Assembly (NCBI GenBank): GCA_031401035.1
Contig: JANNRA010000127.1
Location: 1 to 64,000 of the forward strand
Length of the DNA stretch: 64,000 nt
Direction: 5' to 3'
Origin: JANNRA01 sp031401035
Lineage (GTDB): Bacteria > Desulfobacterota > Binatia > HRBIN30 > CADEER01
Shown here: positions 9,899 through 18,459 of the stretch, piece after piece
Layout of the letters: every line of letters starts with the position of its first letter
Position numbering within the stretch: position 1 is the stretch's first letter
Notes under the pieces: generated by a model
Told to the model about the DNA's origin: nothing
Databases searched by the model: none
Seen by the model: the letters and a program-made list of their open reading frames with translations, nothing else
Position numbers and translations under genes: made by a program

Positions 9899-11083
9899 CT
9901 AGAGATCGACGAAGACGATGCGCAGGCTGAGCGACAGGACGAACGTGTCGAAGTTCCCCTGCAGGGTGGGCTGGCCGCGGAAGCGCACCTCGTGGCCGCG
10001 CGAGATGACGTACTTGGCCAGCGCCCCGACGGCGACATTGCTGATCACCCAGTAGTCGACGCCGGCGCCCAGGGCGCCGACCGGCGTCAGATCGTTGCCC
10101 TTCAGGCCGAGCGATTTGCCGGTGCCGTTGAGATCACTGACCTGCCCCACCTCCGCGCCGACGCCGGCAAGCAGATACGGCTCGAGCCGATCGTTCAACA
10201 ACGGATAGCGCAGCCGCCCCTGCACCAGAACCGGGAACAGGGAGTACTCGCCGATCGCCCCGTCACTGCCGTAGTGCAACTGGTACTCGTAGTTGTCCAT
10301 CGAGACCTCGACGGCGGCGTAGCGTCCGATGGTGCTCCCCAGGGTGAAGCCGAACTGGCTGGCGAAGTTGCTCCCGAAGAGCGACTGCTCGGGCTGGATG
10401 CCGATGCCCGAGAAGGGCATCGTCGTCGCCGGTAGCGCTCCACCGGTGCGTAGGTCCATGTACAGCCGAGCGACGGCGGCACTGGCACTGGCCTGCCCGG
10501 CGGCCGGGTCGAGCTGCGGGTAGAACAGGCGCACGCCGACGGTCAGCAGCGGCGCCCCGAGCGAGGTGGCGCCGCTGCGCCCGCCGCTCTCATAGTCGAT
10601 GACGCCGGAGAACAGGTACTTGCCCTCGAAGCCGATGGCGACGTTGTCGGCGACGAAGTACTCCAGACCGGCGCCGGCGCTACCGGCGGCGTGAACCTCG
10701 GTCTTGCCGTTGTCCCAATGCACCGAGGTCTTGGCGTCGTTGGCCTGGGACACGGCCAACCCGACGCCACCAACCAGGTACGGGGTGAGGCGGTCGTCGA
10801 GCAGCGGATAGCGCAGCCGCACCTGCGGCATCAGGCCGAGGACGCTCATCTCGCTGAGCGAGCCGACTTTGCGCTCGTAGGAGTCGATCGCGAACTCGGC
10901 GCCCAGATAGCGATTGTAGTTGAAGCCGATGACGCCGCCGATGGCGTCGTGGGCGTTTGTCAGCGACAGCGCGTCATAGCGCAGGCCCGCGTACCAGCGC
11001 AGACGGTCGCTGTCCTCGCCTCGGGCCGCCACCGCACCGAGCAGGAACGCCACAATCCCCACACCACGCCAGACTCGCCCCAT
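9899..11083 (-). CDS. Outer-membrane beta-barrel protein with two tandem barrel domains
   Basis: 394 residues from the ATG at 11083, which opens a signal peptide (GVGIVAFLLGAVAARG). The mature protein is a duplication. Both halves carry a strand pair ending RLRYPLL(D/N)DRL-PYL--GVG, then a G-AGAG(L/V)(E/D)Y(F/W)V--NVA(I/V)G hairpin with a following K-YLFS or KYVIS strand; the halves cover about residues 25-195 and 205-394. The patterns match OmpA/OmpW-type opacity or porin-like barrels (outer membrane protein beta-barrel domain). The C-terminal strand has alternating hydrophobic residues, ending VFVDL. Two ~8-strand barrels in one chain is uncommon. No operon partner. Confidence 0.8.
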   Translation of the reverse strand: MGRVWRGVGIVAFLLGAVAARGEDSDRLRWYAGLRYDALSLTNAHDAIGGVIGFNYNRYLGAEFAIDSYERKVGSLSEMSVLGLMPQVRLRYPLLDDRLTPYLVGGVGLAVSQANDAKTSVHWDNGKTEVHAAGSAGAGLEYFVADNVAIGFEGKYLFSGVIDYESGGRSGATSLGAPLLTVGVRLFYPQLDPAAGQASASAAVARLYMDLRTGGALPATTMPFSGIGIQPEQSLFGSNFASQFGFTLGSTIGRYAAVEVSMDNYEYQLHYGSDGAIGEYSLFPVLVQGRLRYPLLNDRLEPYLLAGVGAEVGQVSDLNGTGKSLGLKGNDLTPVGALGAGVDYWVISNVAVGALAKYVISRGHEVRFRGQPTLQGNFDTFVLSLSLRIVFVDL

Positions 11084-11317
11084 AAACCCTGCCCAACTCT
11101 CCGGCGCCGCACCACAGCACAGCCGATGGCCGCTTGCACGGCAGACGGTCGAATTCGACCCCCAGCGAACTTTTCTGTTGCGCGAACCGCATCGAACGCG
11201 CTTATGGTGGAGGGGTTCGTAATGAATGGCGGTCGGGCTGGGCAAGAGCGCGAGCCGCCCTGGGGCAGGCACGGGAGGGCAATCCCGGGCCGGCAGATCA
11301 ATCGGGGGGTGGTCGGT

Positions 11318-11524
11318 ATGGACGTGAACGTTTTGATGGGGGCCGTCACGGGGTTGATGCTGAGCGGCCTGCTGGTGACTTCGCGCCAGGAGTGCGCGCA
11401 ATGGCTACTGCCGGCGACCGCGTCGGCGCAACGCTGGACGCCGCCGATCTCGGGCGCCGTCACCGGTACCGGTATCTTCATCGCCAGCGCCAGCCTGTGG
11501 CTGCTGCTGGCGGCACTGCGCTGA
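11318..11524 (+). CDS. Small membrane protein of unknown function
   Basis: 68 residues if it starts at the ATG at 11318, which has a GGGGGTGG purine stretch about 8 bases before it; an in-frame ATG at 11222 would add 32 charged residues with no clear feature. Two hydrophobic helices (about 6-24 and 46-67) flank a short loop, so a hairpin across the inner membrane is likely. It is divergent from the barrel gene (11083) and convergent with the EamA gene. The 11084-11317 gap holds no other gene. Coding is plausible but not proven. Confidence 0.5.
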   Translation: MDVNVLMGAVTGLMLSGLLVTSRQECAQWLLPATASAQRWTPPISGAVTGTGIFIASASLWLLLAALR

Positions 11525-11554
11525 TCACCGGACGCGCCGTGGGGCCTGCGGTCT

Positions 11555-12481
11555 CTACGGCGCGTCGGTCTCGGCCGCGCTCGCGGCCAGTTCCTCGGCG
11601 GCGCGGCGCGGCTGCGACAGCACCACCAGCGTCACCGCCAGCAGGGTGAGCGCTGCCCCGGCGAGTTGCAGCGGCCGCAGGATCTCGCCGAGGAACACCG
11701 CCGCGCCGACGCAGGCCACCACCGGTACGGCGAGGAACATGATCGACACCACGAACGCCGACGTGTGCGGGTGGGCCCAGTTGGCCAGGAAGTGCCCGAG
11801 CGTGCCCGGCAGCACCGCCAGACAGAGCAGCACCGCCCAGTCCGAGCCGCGCGGCGAGGCGAGATCCTGACCGGTAGCGACGCAGAGGACGAGGACGATG
11901 AGGCCGGCGACGGTGGTGAGGCCGAGCAGGTACTCGACCGCGCCGGCGTGGTCGCGGATGCGCTTGGAGGCGAGGAAGTAGGCGGTGAAGGCGAACAGGT
12001 TGGCGGTCGCCAACCCGTCGCCGCCGGGACTCCAGCCCGGCAGGCCCGCGGCGCCGACGAGCACCAGCAGGGCGCCGGCGACCGCCACCAGCGACCAGCC
12101 GAGGGCGCTGCGGCTCGCCGCCTCGCCGAACCAGCGGCGCGCCGCCAGCAGCACCAACGGCGGCTGCAGCGCCCCGATGAGCGCGACGTTGGCGACCGTG
12201 GTGTGCTTGAGGGCGCTGAAGAACAGCACCTGGTGCAGGGCGAAGAGCGAGCCGCCGACGAGGGCCGCGTGCAGCCAGGCGCGGTCGAGCCGCGCCCGCG
12301 TCTGCGGCCGCGCCAGGGCGATCACCCAGAGCAGCGGGATCGAGAACCACAGCCGGTAGAAGGAGGCCACCAGGCCGGTCACCGGCACCGCCTTGATCAC
12401 CACGTTGCTGCAGCCCCAGATGACCACCACCAGGGCGATGGCGAGCAGCGCCAGGCGTTCGCGCGACTCGGATGGCAGCAC
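11555..12481 (-). CDS. EamA/RhaT-type DMT-superfamily transporter
   Basis: 308 residues with ten predicted helices in two EamA repeats of five. The first repeat opens with the family pattern ALVVVIWGCSNVVIKAV; the second opens at WSLVAVAGALLVLVG. The repeat ends contain the usual Pro-rich helix (LLWVIALARP) and 'LGEILRPLQLAGAALTLLAV'. Members export metabolites such as amino acids, purines or sugars through the inner membrane; substrate cannot be read from sequence. The gene is divergent from dedA (12573) across 91 bases and has no partner on its strand. Confidence 0.9.
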   Translation of the reverse strand: MLPSESRERLALLAIALVVVIWGCSNVVIKAVPVTGLVASFYRLWFSIPLLWVIALARPQTRARLDRAWLHAALVGGSLFALHQVLFFSALKHTTVANVALIGALQPPLVLLAARRWFGEAASRSALGWSLVAVAGALLVLVGAAGLPGWSPGGDGLATANLFAFTAYFLASKRIRDHAGAVEYLLGLTTVAGLIVLVLCVATGQDLASPRGSDWAVLLCLAVLPGTLGHFLANWAHPHTSAFVVSIMFLAVPVVACVGAAVFLGEILRPLQLAGAALTLLAVTLVVLSQPRRAAEELAASAAETDAP

Positions 12482-12572
12482 GGCGGCACTCGATCACGCC
12501 GCCGCCGTCGACTCAACGTGGTCCGCCGACGCGTATTGTGCTTGCCGACCCAGCCCTATAGGAGCCCGTCGC

Positions 12573-13220
12573 ATGGAGTTCCTCAAGGAAATTCTCGATG
12601 TGTTCCTGCACCTCGACGCGCATCTCAATGACCTCGCGGTCACCCTCGGGCCGTGGCTCTACGTCCTGCTGTTCGCGATCATTTTTTGCGAGACCGGCCT
12701 GGTGGTCATGCCCTTCCTGCCCGGCGACTCGCTGCTCTTCGCCGTCGGCGCCCTGGCGGCGATCGAGGGGTCGCCGCTGTCGCTCCCCGTCATCATCGCC
12801 GCGCTGATCGTCGCGGCGGTCCTCGGCGACGCGCTCAACTACGCCATCGGCTATCGCATCGGCCCCAGGGTGTTCACCAGCGAGACCTCGCGGCTGCTCA
12901 ACAAAGAGCACCTGGTACGTACGCAGCGCTTCTACGAGAAGTACGGCGCCAAGACGATCATCATCGCCCGCTTCATGCCCATCGTGCGCACCTTCGCTCC
13001 GTTCGTCGCCGGCATCGGCCAGATGCGCTACGCGCGCTTCGCGGCCTACAACGTCGTCGGCGGCATCGTCTGGGTCGTCTCGTTCACGGTCGCCGGCTAC
13101 GTCTTCGGCAACGTGCCGGCGGTGAAGAGCAACTTCCACTACGTGATCCTGGCGATCATCGTCCTGTCGGTGCTGCCGCCGGTCATCGAGTTCCTGCGCG
13201 CTCGGCGCGAAACCGCCTGA
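12573..13220 (+). CDS. DedA-family membrane protein
   Basis: 215 residues from the ATG at 12573 with AGGAGCC at 12560-12566; earlier in-frame codons have no ribosome site. The DedA (SNARE-associated/VTT) pattern is complete: E-GLVVMPFLPGDSLLF near residue 42, the 'GD---Y-IG-R-G' helix, the 'F-EKYGAKTIIIARFMPIVRTF' re-entrant region with its paired Arg residues, and the G-(I)-W motif GGIVWVV. DedA/VTT proteins act in the inner membrane as proton-linked scramblase-type proteins, some moving undecaprenyl phosphate or phospholipid. It is monocistronic. Confidence 0.94.
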   Translation: MEFLKEILDVFLHLDAHLNDLAVTLGPWLYVLLFAIIFCETGLVVMPFLPGDSLLFAVGALAAIEGSPLSLPVIIAALIVAAVLGDALNYAIGYRIGPRVFTSETSRLLNKEHLVRTQRFYEKYGAKTIIIARFMPIVRTFAPFVAGIGQMRYARFAAYNVVGGIVWVVSFTVAGYVFGNVPAVKSNFHYVILAIIVLSVLPPVIEFLRARRETA

Positions 13221-13245
13221 GGCGCATGCAGGTCGTTGTCCACCG

Positions 13246-15249
13246 TCAGCGCGAGAAGTTCGGCACTCCGGCGCCCCGACCACCACTACCGCTGGCGCCG
13301 CCGCCGGCGCCGCCACCGCTGCCGACGCGCGGCAGCGACGGGGCGGACACCACTTTCGGCATGGCTGTGCCGCGAAAACCGGCCTCCGGAGCGCGCTCGT
13401 AGTTGCGCGCCACCGCGCGCACCTTGGGCACCACCGGCACGGGGCGTTCGACGTCGCCGCCGGACGGGTGCACCGGCGCGGACGCCGGCGCGACATCGAC
13501 CTTACCCACCGCCTGTCGCGGCTGGCTGCGCTGCAGGGGCGGCGCGGCGATGCGGGAGCCGATGCGCGCGTCGGCCGACGCGGTCGGCCCGGTCGAACGC
13601 AAGCGCGTGAAGCCCTCCGTGCCGGCACTCGGCTTTGCCTGACCACGCAACGGCGGCGGCGCCGCGGCGCGGCGCAGGTCGCGCCCGCCCACCGTCGCCG
13701 CGGATTGTCGCGAGGCCACCGCACGCGGCGCGGCGGCGCTACGACGCTGCGAGCGCAGGCGATCGAACGCATCGGCCTCCTGCCCAGGCTTCGCCGATAC
13801 CGTCGAGCCCGGCGCCCGCCCCACGGCAGGCTGCGTCGCCGTCTGAGCACCCAACGGTGCCTGGCGCGCGAAGTCGGTAGGGACCGCACTCGCGGCCGTA
13901 GCGGCTGCACGGCGGCCGCCCAGGTCAGGGAGCGGCGCCTTGACGGTACCCGCCGAGACGGCGCGCGCACCAGCCGCTGGTGCGCGGCCATGCACCGGCT
14001 TGAGGTCCGTGGCGCTGATGTTGGCGAGGCGTGTGCGCTGCATGTTCGGCGTGCCGAACTGGTCCTTCGGGACGCCGACGACGCCGCCCGGCGCGCTGAC
14101 GTTGCGGTAGATGTTGATCGAGTCGGCGGTGATCGTATCGCCGTTGTTGATGACGATGTTGTTCACCACGCGCGGCCCACCCCAGCCGTACCAACAGGGC
14201 GAGCCGATGAAGCCGTACCCACCCCACCACGGCACCAGCGGCTCGCCCCAACCGAGCGGCGCCCAGCCGATCCAGCCCGCGCCGTACCTGCCCGAGAACG
14301 AGACCGACGGGGCGAAGAAGGTGACCAGTGCCGGAGCGTAGAACGGCGTCGCCAGCAGCGGCCCGGGCGCCCACGCCCAGTAGCCGGCATAGACCCATCG
14401 GCCGTAGTGGAACGGCGCCCAACCCCAGGGCGCGTAGTCGACCCACGACCAGCCGTAGAGCGGATCGTACAGCCAGCGCCCCTGCGTGTAGGGGGCCCAG
14501 CCGGCCGGCACGCGGTAGGGGGCCCAGACGCGGCCATAGGTACTGACGTGGCGCCAACCGCCGTGGCGTTCGAGCTCGGCGGCGCCGTACACGTCGGACG
14601 AGACCACGGCGGCGCGCGGCGCGGCGAGAAACTCGTCGGCGCGCGCGTAGTTCCAGCGGTCCCATTCGTCGAAACCGGGCGCCGGCGCGAGGTCGAGCTG
14701 CCCGACGGCACCGCCGCTGACCACCACCGCCTCGCCGGTGGCGAGGTCGACCGGTTGGCCGCCGGTGGGCGCCAGCGATGCCGCGCCGGCGCGGCGGACG
14801 GTCAGGCGGGTCGACTCGGCACCGACATCGACCCGATAGTAGCCGTCGCCGCGCGCGGTCGCCGCCCCATGCGGCGTGTCGATCTGATACACTCGTCCCG
14901 CCGCCAGGCCGCGCAGATCAAGCACGACGCTGCCCTGCGTGACCGCGAGCTGCAGGAAGTCGGGCTCGAGGCTCTGCACCCGCAGCTCCGTGTCGGCGCC
15001 GGCGCGGGCGAACGACTGGCTGCCGATCTGCAGCTCGAACTGCCCGGCGCGGCTGGCGAGCGCGTCGCCAGCCGCCAACGGCACGTTGACCTGCGCGGCC
15101 TCCCAGTCGCCCACGCCGGGGCGCCAGAACGACACGTCTCCTTCGATAAACCCCAGTCGGGGCGGCGTGATGCGCACCGTGCGCTCGTCCACCGCGGCCT
15201 CCGCCACGGCGGCGCCAAGCGCCAGGGCCACCACCAGCAGTCGGTGCAT
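13246..15249 (-). CDS. FecR-domain and DUF6600-type exported protein with Trp/Tyr/Gly-rich repeats
   Basis: 667 residues from the ATG at 15249, which opens a signal peptide (MHRLLVVALALGAAVAEA). Residues about 28-175 resemble a FecR-type beta domain (GDVSFWRPG, then a repeated L-AGD-L and G-FELQIGS pattern). Residues about 230-370 form an aromatic tract with recurring YGRVWAPY, GRWLYDPLYGWSWV and WAWAPGPLL units, as in DUF6600 proteins. The remaining ~270 residues are Ala/Arg/Pro-rich and probably disordered, ending in a Gly/Ser-rich tail. FecR domains usually sense or scaffold in the periplasm; no sigma factor or TonB receptor is adjacent. Function unknown. Confidence 0.85.
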   Translation of the reverse strand: MHRLLVVALALGAAVAEAAVDERTVRITPPRLGFIEGDVSFWRPGVGDWEAAQVNVPLAAGDALASRAGQFELQIGSQSFARAGADTELRVQSLEPDFLQLAVTQGSVVLDLRGLAAGRVYQIDTPHGAATARGDGYYRVDVGAESTRLTVRRAGAASLAPTGGQPVDLATGEAVVVSGGAVGQLDLAPAPGFDEWDRWNYARADEFLAAPRAAVVSSDVYGAAELERHGGWRHVSTYGRVWAPYRVPAGWAPYTQGRWLYDPLYGWSWVDYAPWGWAPFHYGRWVYAGYWAWAPGPLLATPFYAPALVTFFAPSVSFSGRYGAGWIGWAPLGWGEPLVPWWGGYGFIGSPCWYGWGGPRVVNNIVINNGDTITADSINIYRNVSAPGGVVGVPKDQFGTPNMQRTRLANISATDLKPVHGRAPAAGARAVSAGTVKAPLPDLGGRRAAATAASAVPTDFARQAPLGAQTATQPAVGRAPGSTVSAKPGQEADAFDRLRSQRRSAAAPRAVASRQSAATVGGRDLRRAAAPPPLRGQAKPSAGTEGFTRLRSTGPTASADARIGSRIAAPPLQRSQPRQAVGKVDVAPASAPVHPSGGDVERPVPVVPKVRAVARNYERAPEAGFRGTAMPKVVSAPSLPRVGSGGGAGGGASGSGGRGAGVPNFSR

Positions 15250-15389
15250 GCAGCGACCTCTCTGCGCTCGGCGCGGCCGTGCGGCCAGCCCAAGCGCGTG
15301 CAATGGGATCGGGCGGAACAGAGTCACCCGATGGTTCATGATGGTAGCTGCAGCTTAGTGCGCCGCGGCGGTAAGTCAAAGGGGGGCGG

Positions 15390-16598
15390 CTAGGTGTACC
15401 CCAACGCGTCGATGATGTTCATCGCCGCCGCCTTGCGGGCCGGGTAGATGCCGAAGAAGAGCCCGACGGCGACCGAGACGAGGAAGGCGACGGCGACGCT
15501 GATGCCCGAGACAGGAACCGGAACGCCGTAGAGAAATCCCAGATAGAGCGGCACACCAGCGCCGAGCACGGTGCCGGCGAATCCGCCGGCAAGACTCAGG
15601 ATGCTGGCCTCGATGAGGAACTGCAGCAGGATGTCGCGACGACCGGCGCCCAATGCGAGGCGGATGCCGATGTCCTGGGTGCGCTCGGTGACGGTCACCA
15701 GCATGATGTTCATGATGCCGATGCCACCGACCAGCAGCGATACCGCGGCGATGCCGATCAGGCCGAGGCTGACGGCGTCGGAGATCTGCTGCACCAGCAC
15801 CAGGTACTGGTCGAGCGACTCGACCTTGAAGCTGCTCAGCGAGCGGTGCCGCGAGGCGATCACCTCGCTCGCCGCCCGCACCAGGCCGGCCACGGCGGCG
15901 GGCGATTCGGCCTGGAAGTACACGACGTCGACGAAGCGCACGCCGGAGAGATTGCGGAAGGTCGAGAATGGAATGATGGCGACCAGCCCCGCCGCCTCAC
16001 TCTTCTGCAGCGCCGCGGCGCTCTCGACGCCCTCGCGGAAGACACCGATGACGCGGAAGCGCAGACCAAAGATGCGCAGCCACGTCTCGCCCACCGGGGG
16101 ACCGCCGTAGAGCTTCTGCGCCAGCTCCTTGGAGATCAGGCAGACCTTGGCGCCACCGCGCTCTTCGGCGTCGCTGACGAACCGCCCCGCCTCGACGACC
16201 AGGTTGCGCACCTGCGCGTAGGCCGGTGTGACTCCGAGCACGGAGATCGCCTCGGACTGGCCGCGGATCGGTACCAGCTCGTTGCCGTTCAGCACCGGCG
16301 CCATCGCGGCGACGCCGGGAACGCGCGCGCGCAGGGCCTCGACATCCTCGAACGACAGCTCCTCCGGATTGACGCCGCCGCCGACGCCGTAGACGAACAC
16401 CAGGTTGGCTCCAACGCCCTCGATCAGACTGACGACGTAGTCGCGGCCGAGCAGGCCGATCGACACCACCGCGACGACGCTGGCGGTGCCGATGGCCATG
16501 CCGAGCATGGTCAGGAGCGAGCGAAAGCGCTGTCCGGCGAGGCCGTCGAGCGCGAAGCGCACCAGCAGCTTAAGCCAGGCCGTCGTCGGTCGTTCCAT
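15390..16598 (-). CDS. MacB-type ABC transporter permease (FtsX family)
   Basis: 402 residues. Layout is that of MacB permeases: an N-terminal helix after the 'RFRSLLTMLGMAIGTASVVAVVSIG' segment, a large periplasmic domain (about 50-280), then three C-terminal helices starting at IAAVSLLVGGIGIMNIMLV with the family motif ERTQDIGIRLALGAGRRDI. The permease passes mechanical force to the periplasm to drive TolC-linked efflux. It is the last gene of a tolC-macA-ATPase-permease operon and its start overlaps the ATPase gene by 29 bases. Because ATPase and permease are separate chains, this is the split form of MacB. Confidence 0.94.
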   Translation of the reverse strand: MERPTTAWLKLLVRFALDGLAGQRFRSLLTMLGMAIGTASVVAVVSIGLLGRDYVVSLIEGVGANLVFVYGVGGGVNPEELSFEDVEALRARVPGVAAMAPVLNGNELVPIRGQSEAISVLGVTPAYAQVRNLVVEAGRFVSDAEERGGAKVCLISKELAQKLYGGPPVGETWLRIFGLRFRVIGVFREGVESAAALQKSEAAGLVAIIPFSTFRNLSGVRFVDVVYFQAESPAAVAGLVRAASEVIASRHRSLSSFKVESLDQYLVLVQQISDAVSLGLIGIAAVSLLVGGIGIMNIMLVTVTERTQDIGIRLALGAGRRDILLQFLIEASILSLAGGFAGTVLGAGVPLYLGFLYGVPVPVSGISVAVAFLVSVAVGLFFGIYPARKAAAMNIIDALGYT

Positions 16599-17301
16599 CG
16601 CAAATATGGATGATGCGCTCGGCGGCGGCGCCGACCTCGTGATCGTGCGTCACCAGCACCACCGTGACCCCGTCACGATTGAGCCCGCGCAGGATCTCCA
16701 GGATCTCCATCGCCGTGCGGCTGTCGAGGGCGCCGGTCGGTTCGTCGGCCAACACCAGGCGCGGTTCGTTGACCAGCGCGCGCGCGATCGCGGCACGCTG
16801 GCGCTGCCCGATCGAGAGCTCCATCGGCTTGTGGTCGAGGCGCTCGCCCAATCCGAGTTCCTCGAGCCGGCGACGCGCCACGGCGCGACACTCGGCCGGC
16901 GCGCGACCTGCGTAGAGGGCCGGCAGTGCGGCGTTCTCGCTGATCGTCAGCTGCGGCAGCAGGTGGAAGGTCTGGAAGACGAAGCCGATCTTGCGGTTGC
17001 GCAGCCGCGCCAGCGCGTCGGCGCCGCGGCCGGACACCGGCTCGCCGTCGAAGTGGTAGGCGCCCTCGTACTCGGCGTCGAGCAGTCCGAGGATGTGCAG
17101 CAGCGTCGACTTACCCGACCCCGACCGGCCCATGATGGCGGTCAACTCGCCGGCATGGATGTCGAGGTCGAGGCCGCGCAGCGCCTGCACCGGCGCGCCG
17201 TCGCGCCGATACGTCTTGGCGATGCCGCGCAGCGCGATGAGCGGCGCGGCACTCGACGCCCGCGGCGCCCCGGACGACGAGGCCGGTGCGGCGTCGGTCA
17301 C
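16570..17301 (-). CDS. MacB/LolD-type ABC transporter ATP-binding protein
   Basis: 243 residues. The P-loop is GRSGSGKST, the signature LSIGQRQRAAIARALV, Walker B LVLADEPTGALD and the switch His lies in LVTHDHEV. The sequence between Walker A and the Q-loop (LLHILGLLDAEYEG... FVFQTFHLLP) is that of the LolD/MacB branch. An Ala/Ser-rich N-terminal extension of about 20 residues is probably flexible. It powers the permease encoded at 15390-16598. Overlaps are 4 bases with the upstream adaptor gene and 29 with the permease, so translation is likely coupled. All catalytic residues are present. Confidence 0.95.
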   Translation of the reverse strand: MTDAAPASSSGAPRASSAAPLIALRGIAKTYRRDGAPVQALRGLDLDIHAGELTAIMGRSGSGKSTLLHILGLLDAEYEGAYHFDGEPVSGRGADALARLRNRKIGFVFQTFHLLPQLTISENAALPALYAGRAPAECRAVARRRLEELGLGERLDHKPMELSIGQRQRAAIARALVNEPRLVLADEPTGALDSRTAMEILEILRGLNRDGVTVVLVTHDHEVGAAAERIIHICDGTTDDGLA

Positions 17302-18431
17302 GGGCGCTGCCGATCGCGGCGGGCGACGCGCACGCGCGCGCCGTCGACGAGGTCCGGCGTCGGGCCGAGCACCACCACCGCGCCGTCGTCAAGACCACCG
17401 GTGATGGCCACGGCGGCGACGCTGCTCAGGCCGATGGTCACCGGCAGGCGCCGCAGCCGCTGGCTGTCGACGCGGAAGACGTACGACGCGCCGCCGCGCG
17501 ACCACACCGCTTCGGCCGGCACCTGCAGAGCGTCGGCGGACTCGGCGACGACGATCTCGACGTCCACGGTCATCCCGGGCACCAATCCGTCGGTGGGGGG
17601 ATCGAGCGTCGCCAACCCTTCGGCCACCGAGCGGCTGTCCTTCACCACCACGTCCGGCACCACCTCGGCGATGCGCCCCGACCAGGCGCGGCCGGGGAAG
17701 GCGTTGGCGCTGACGCGCACCGACTGGCCTGGCTGCACGCGACCGAGATCGACCTGGTCGACGTTGGCACGGACGCGCAGGCGCTCGAGGTCGGCGAGCC
17801 ACAGCAGCGGATCGCCGATGCGCACCGTGGCGCCCTTTTTCACCTGCCGGCGGTACAGCGTCCCGGCAAACGGCGCCTGCACATCGGTGGCGGCGCGCTG
17901 CGCGCGCAGCTCGGCGATGCGGGTGTCGAGCGCGGCGACGCGCAATGGCACCTCGCGCTCGAGGTGACGCAGCTGCGCCGCCGCCTCGCCGGCAGCGCGC
18001 TCGCTCTGCGCGAAGACATCGCGCGTCAGCGCCCCGGCCGCGAACAGGCCGCGGTCAGTGGCCAGGCGGGCGCGCCGCTCGTCAGCGACGGCGCGCCCGG
18101 CGCGCAGCGACTCGAGCGCGGCAAGGCGCTCCGATTCCGCCGTCGCCGCCTGCCCGGCAACCGGACCGGCGTCGAGCCGCGCCACCACCTCGCCCGCCGC
18201 GACGCGCTTACCCGGCTCGGCAATCTCGATGACGCGGCCGTCGAGACGGGCGCGCACCTCGATATCGTCGATCGGCTCGACCCGTCCGTTGGTCGAGACG
18301 ACGACGCGTAGCGGCCCGCGCGTCGCCGCCGCCGCCTGCACCAGCGGCGGCTCGCCGCGGCCGCACCACAGCGGCGCGGCGACCAGCGCCGCGCCGAGCG
18401 GCAGCAGCCACCACCAGCGGCGGACGCTCAT
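17298..18431 (-). CDS. MacA-type periplasmic adaptor (membrane fusion protein)
   Basis: 377 residues. An N-terminal helix (WWWLLPLGAALVAAPLW) anchors it to the inner membrane. A barrel-sandwich segment (VEPIDDIEVRARLDGRVIEIAEPGK... VAAGEVVARLDAG) is followed by a long helical hairpin rich in Ala, Glu and Arg (about 85-170), the second half of the lipoyl-like domain (VQAPFAGTLYRRQVKKGATV) and a beta-barrel. This is the HlyD/MacA adaptor architecture bridging the MacB-type permease and the outer-membrane channel. It sits between tolC and the ATPase gene in the same operon (28 bases after tolC, 4-base overlap with the ATPase). Confidence 0.93.
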   Translation of the reverse strand: MSVRRWWWLLPLGAALVAAPLWCGRGEPPLVQAAAATRGPLRVVVSTNGRVEPIDDIEVRARLDGRVIEIAEPGKRVAAGEVVARLDAGPVAGQAATAESERLAALESLRAGRAVADERRARLATDRGLFAAGALTRDVFAQSERAAGEAAAQLRHLEREVPLRVAALDTRIAELRAQRAATDVQAPFAGTLYRRQVKKGATVRIGDPLLWLADLERLRVRANVDQVDLGRVQPGQSVRVSANAFPGRAWSGRIAEVVPDVVVKDSRSVAEGLATLDPPTDGLVPGMTVDVEIVVAESADALQVPAEAVWSRGGASYVFRVDSQRLRRLPVTIGLSSVAAVAITGGLDDGAVVVLGPTPDLVDGARVRVARRDRQRP

Positions 18432-18459
18432 GCGCGCTCCACCGTTCTCGGCGCCCGGT

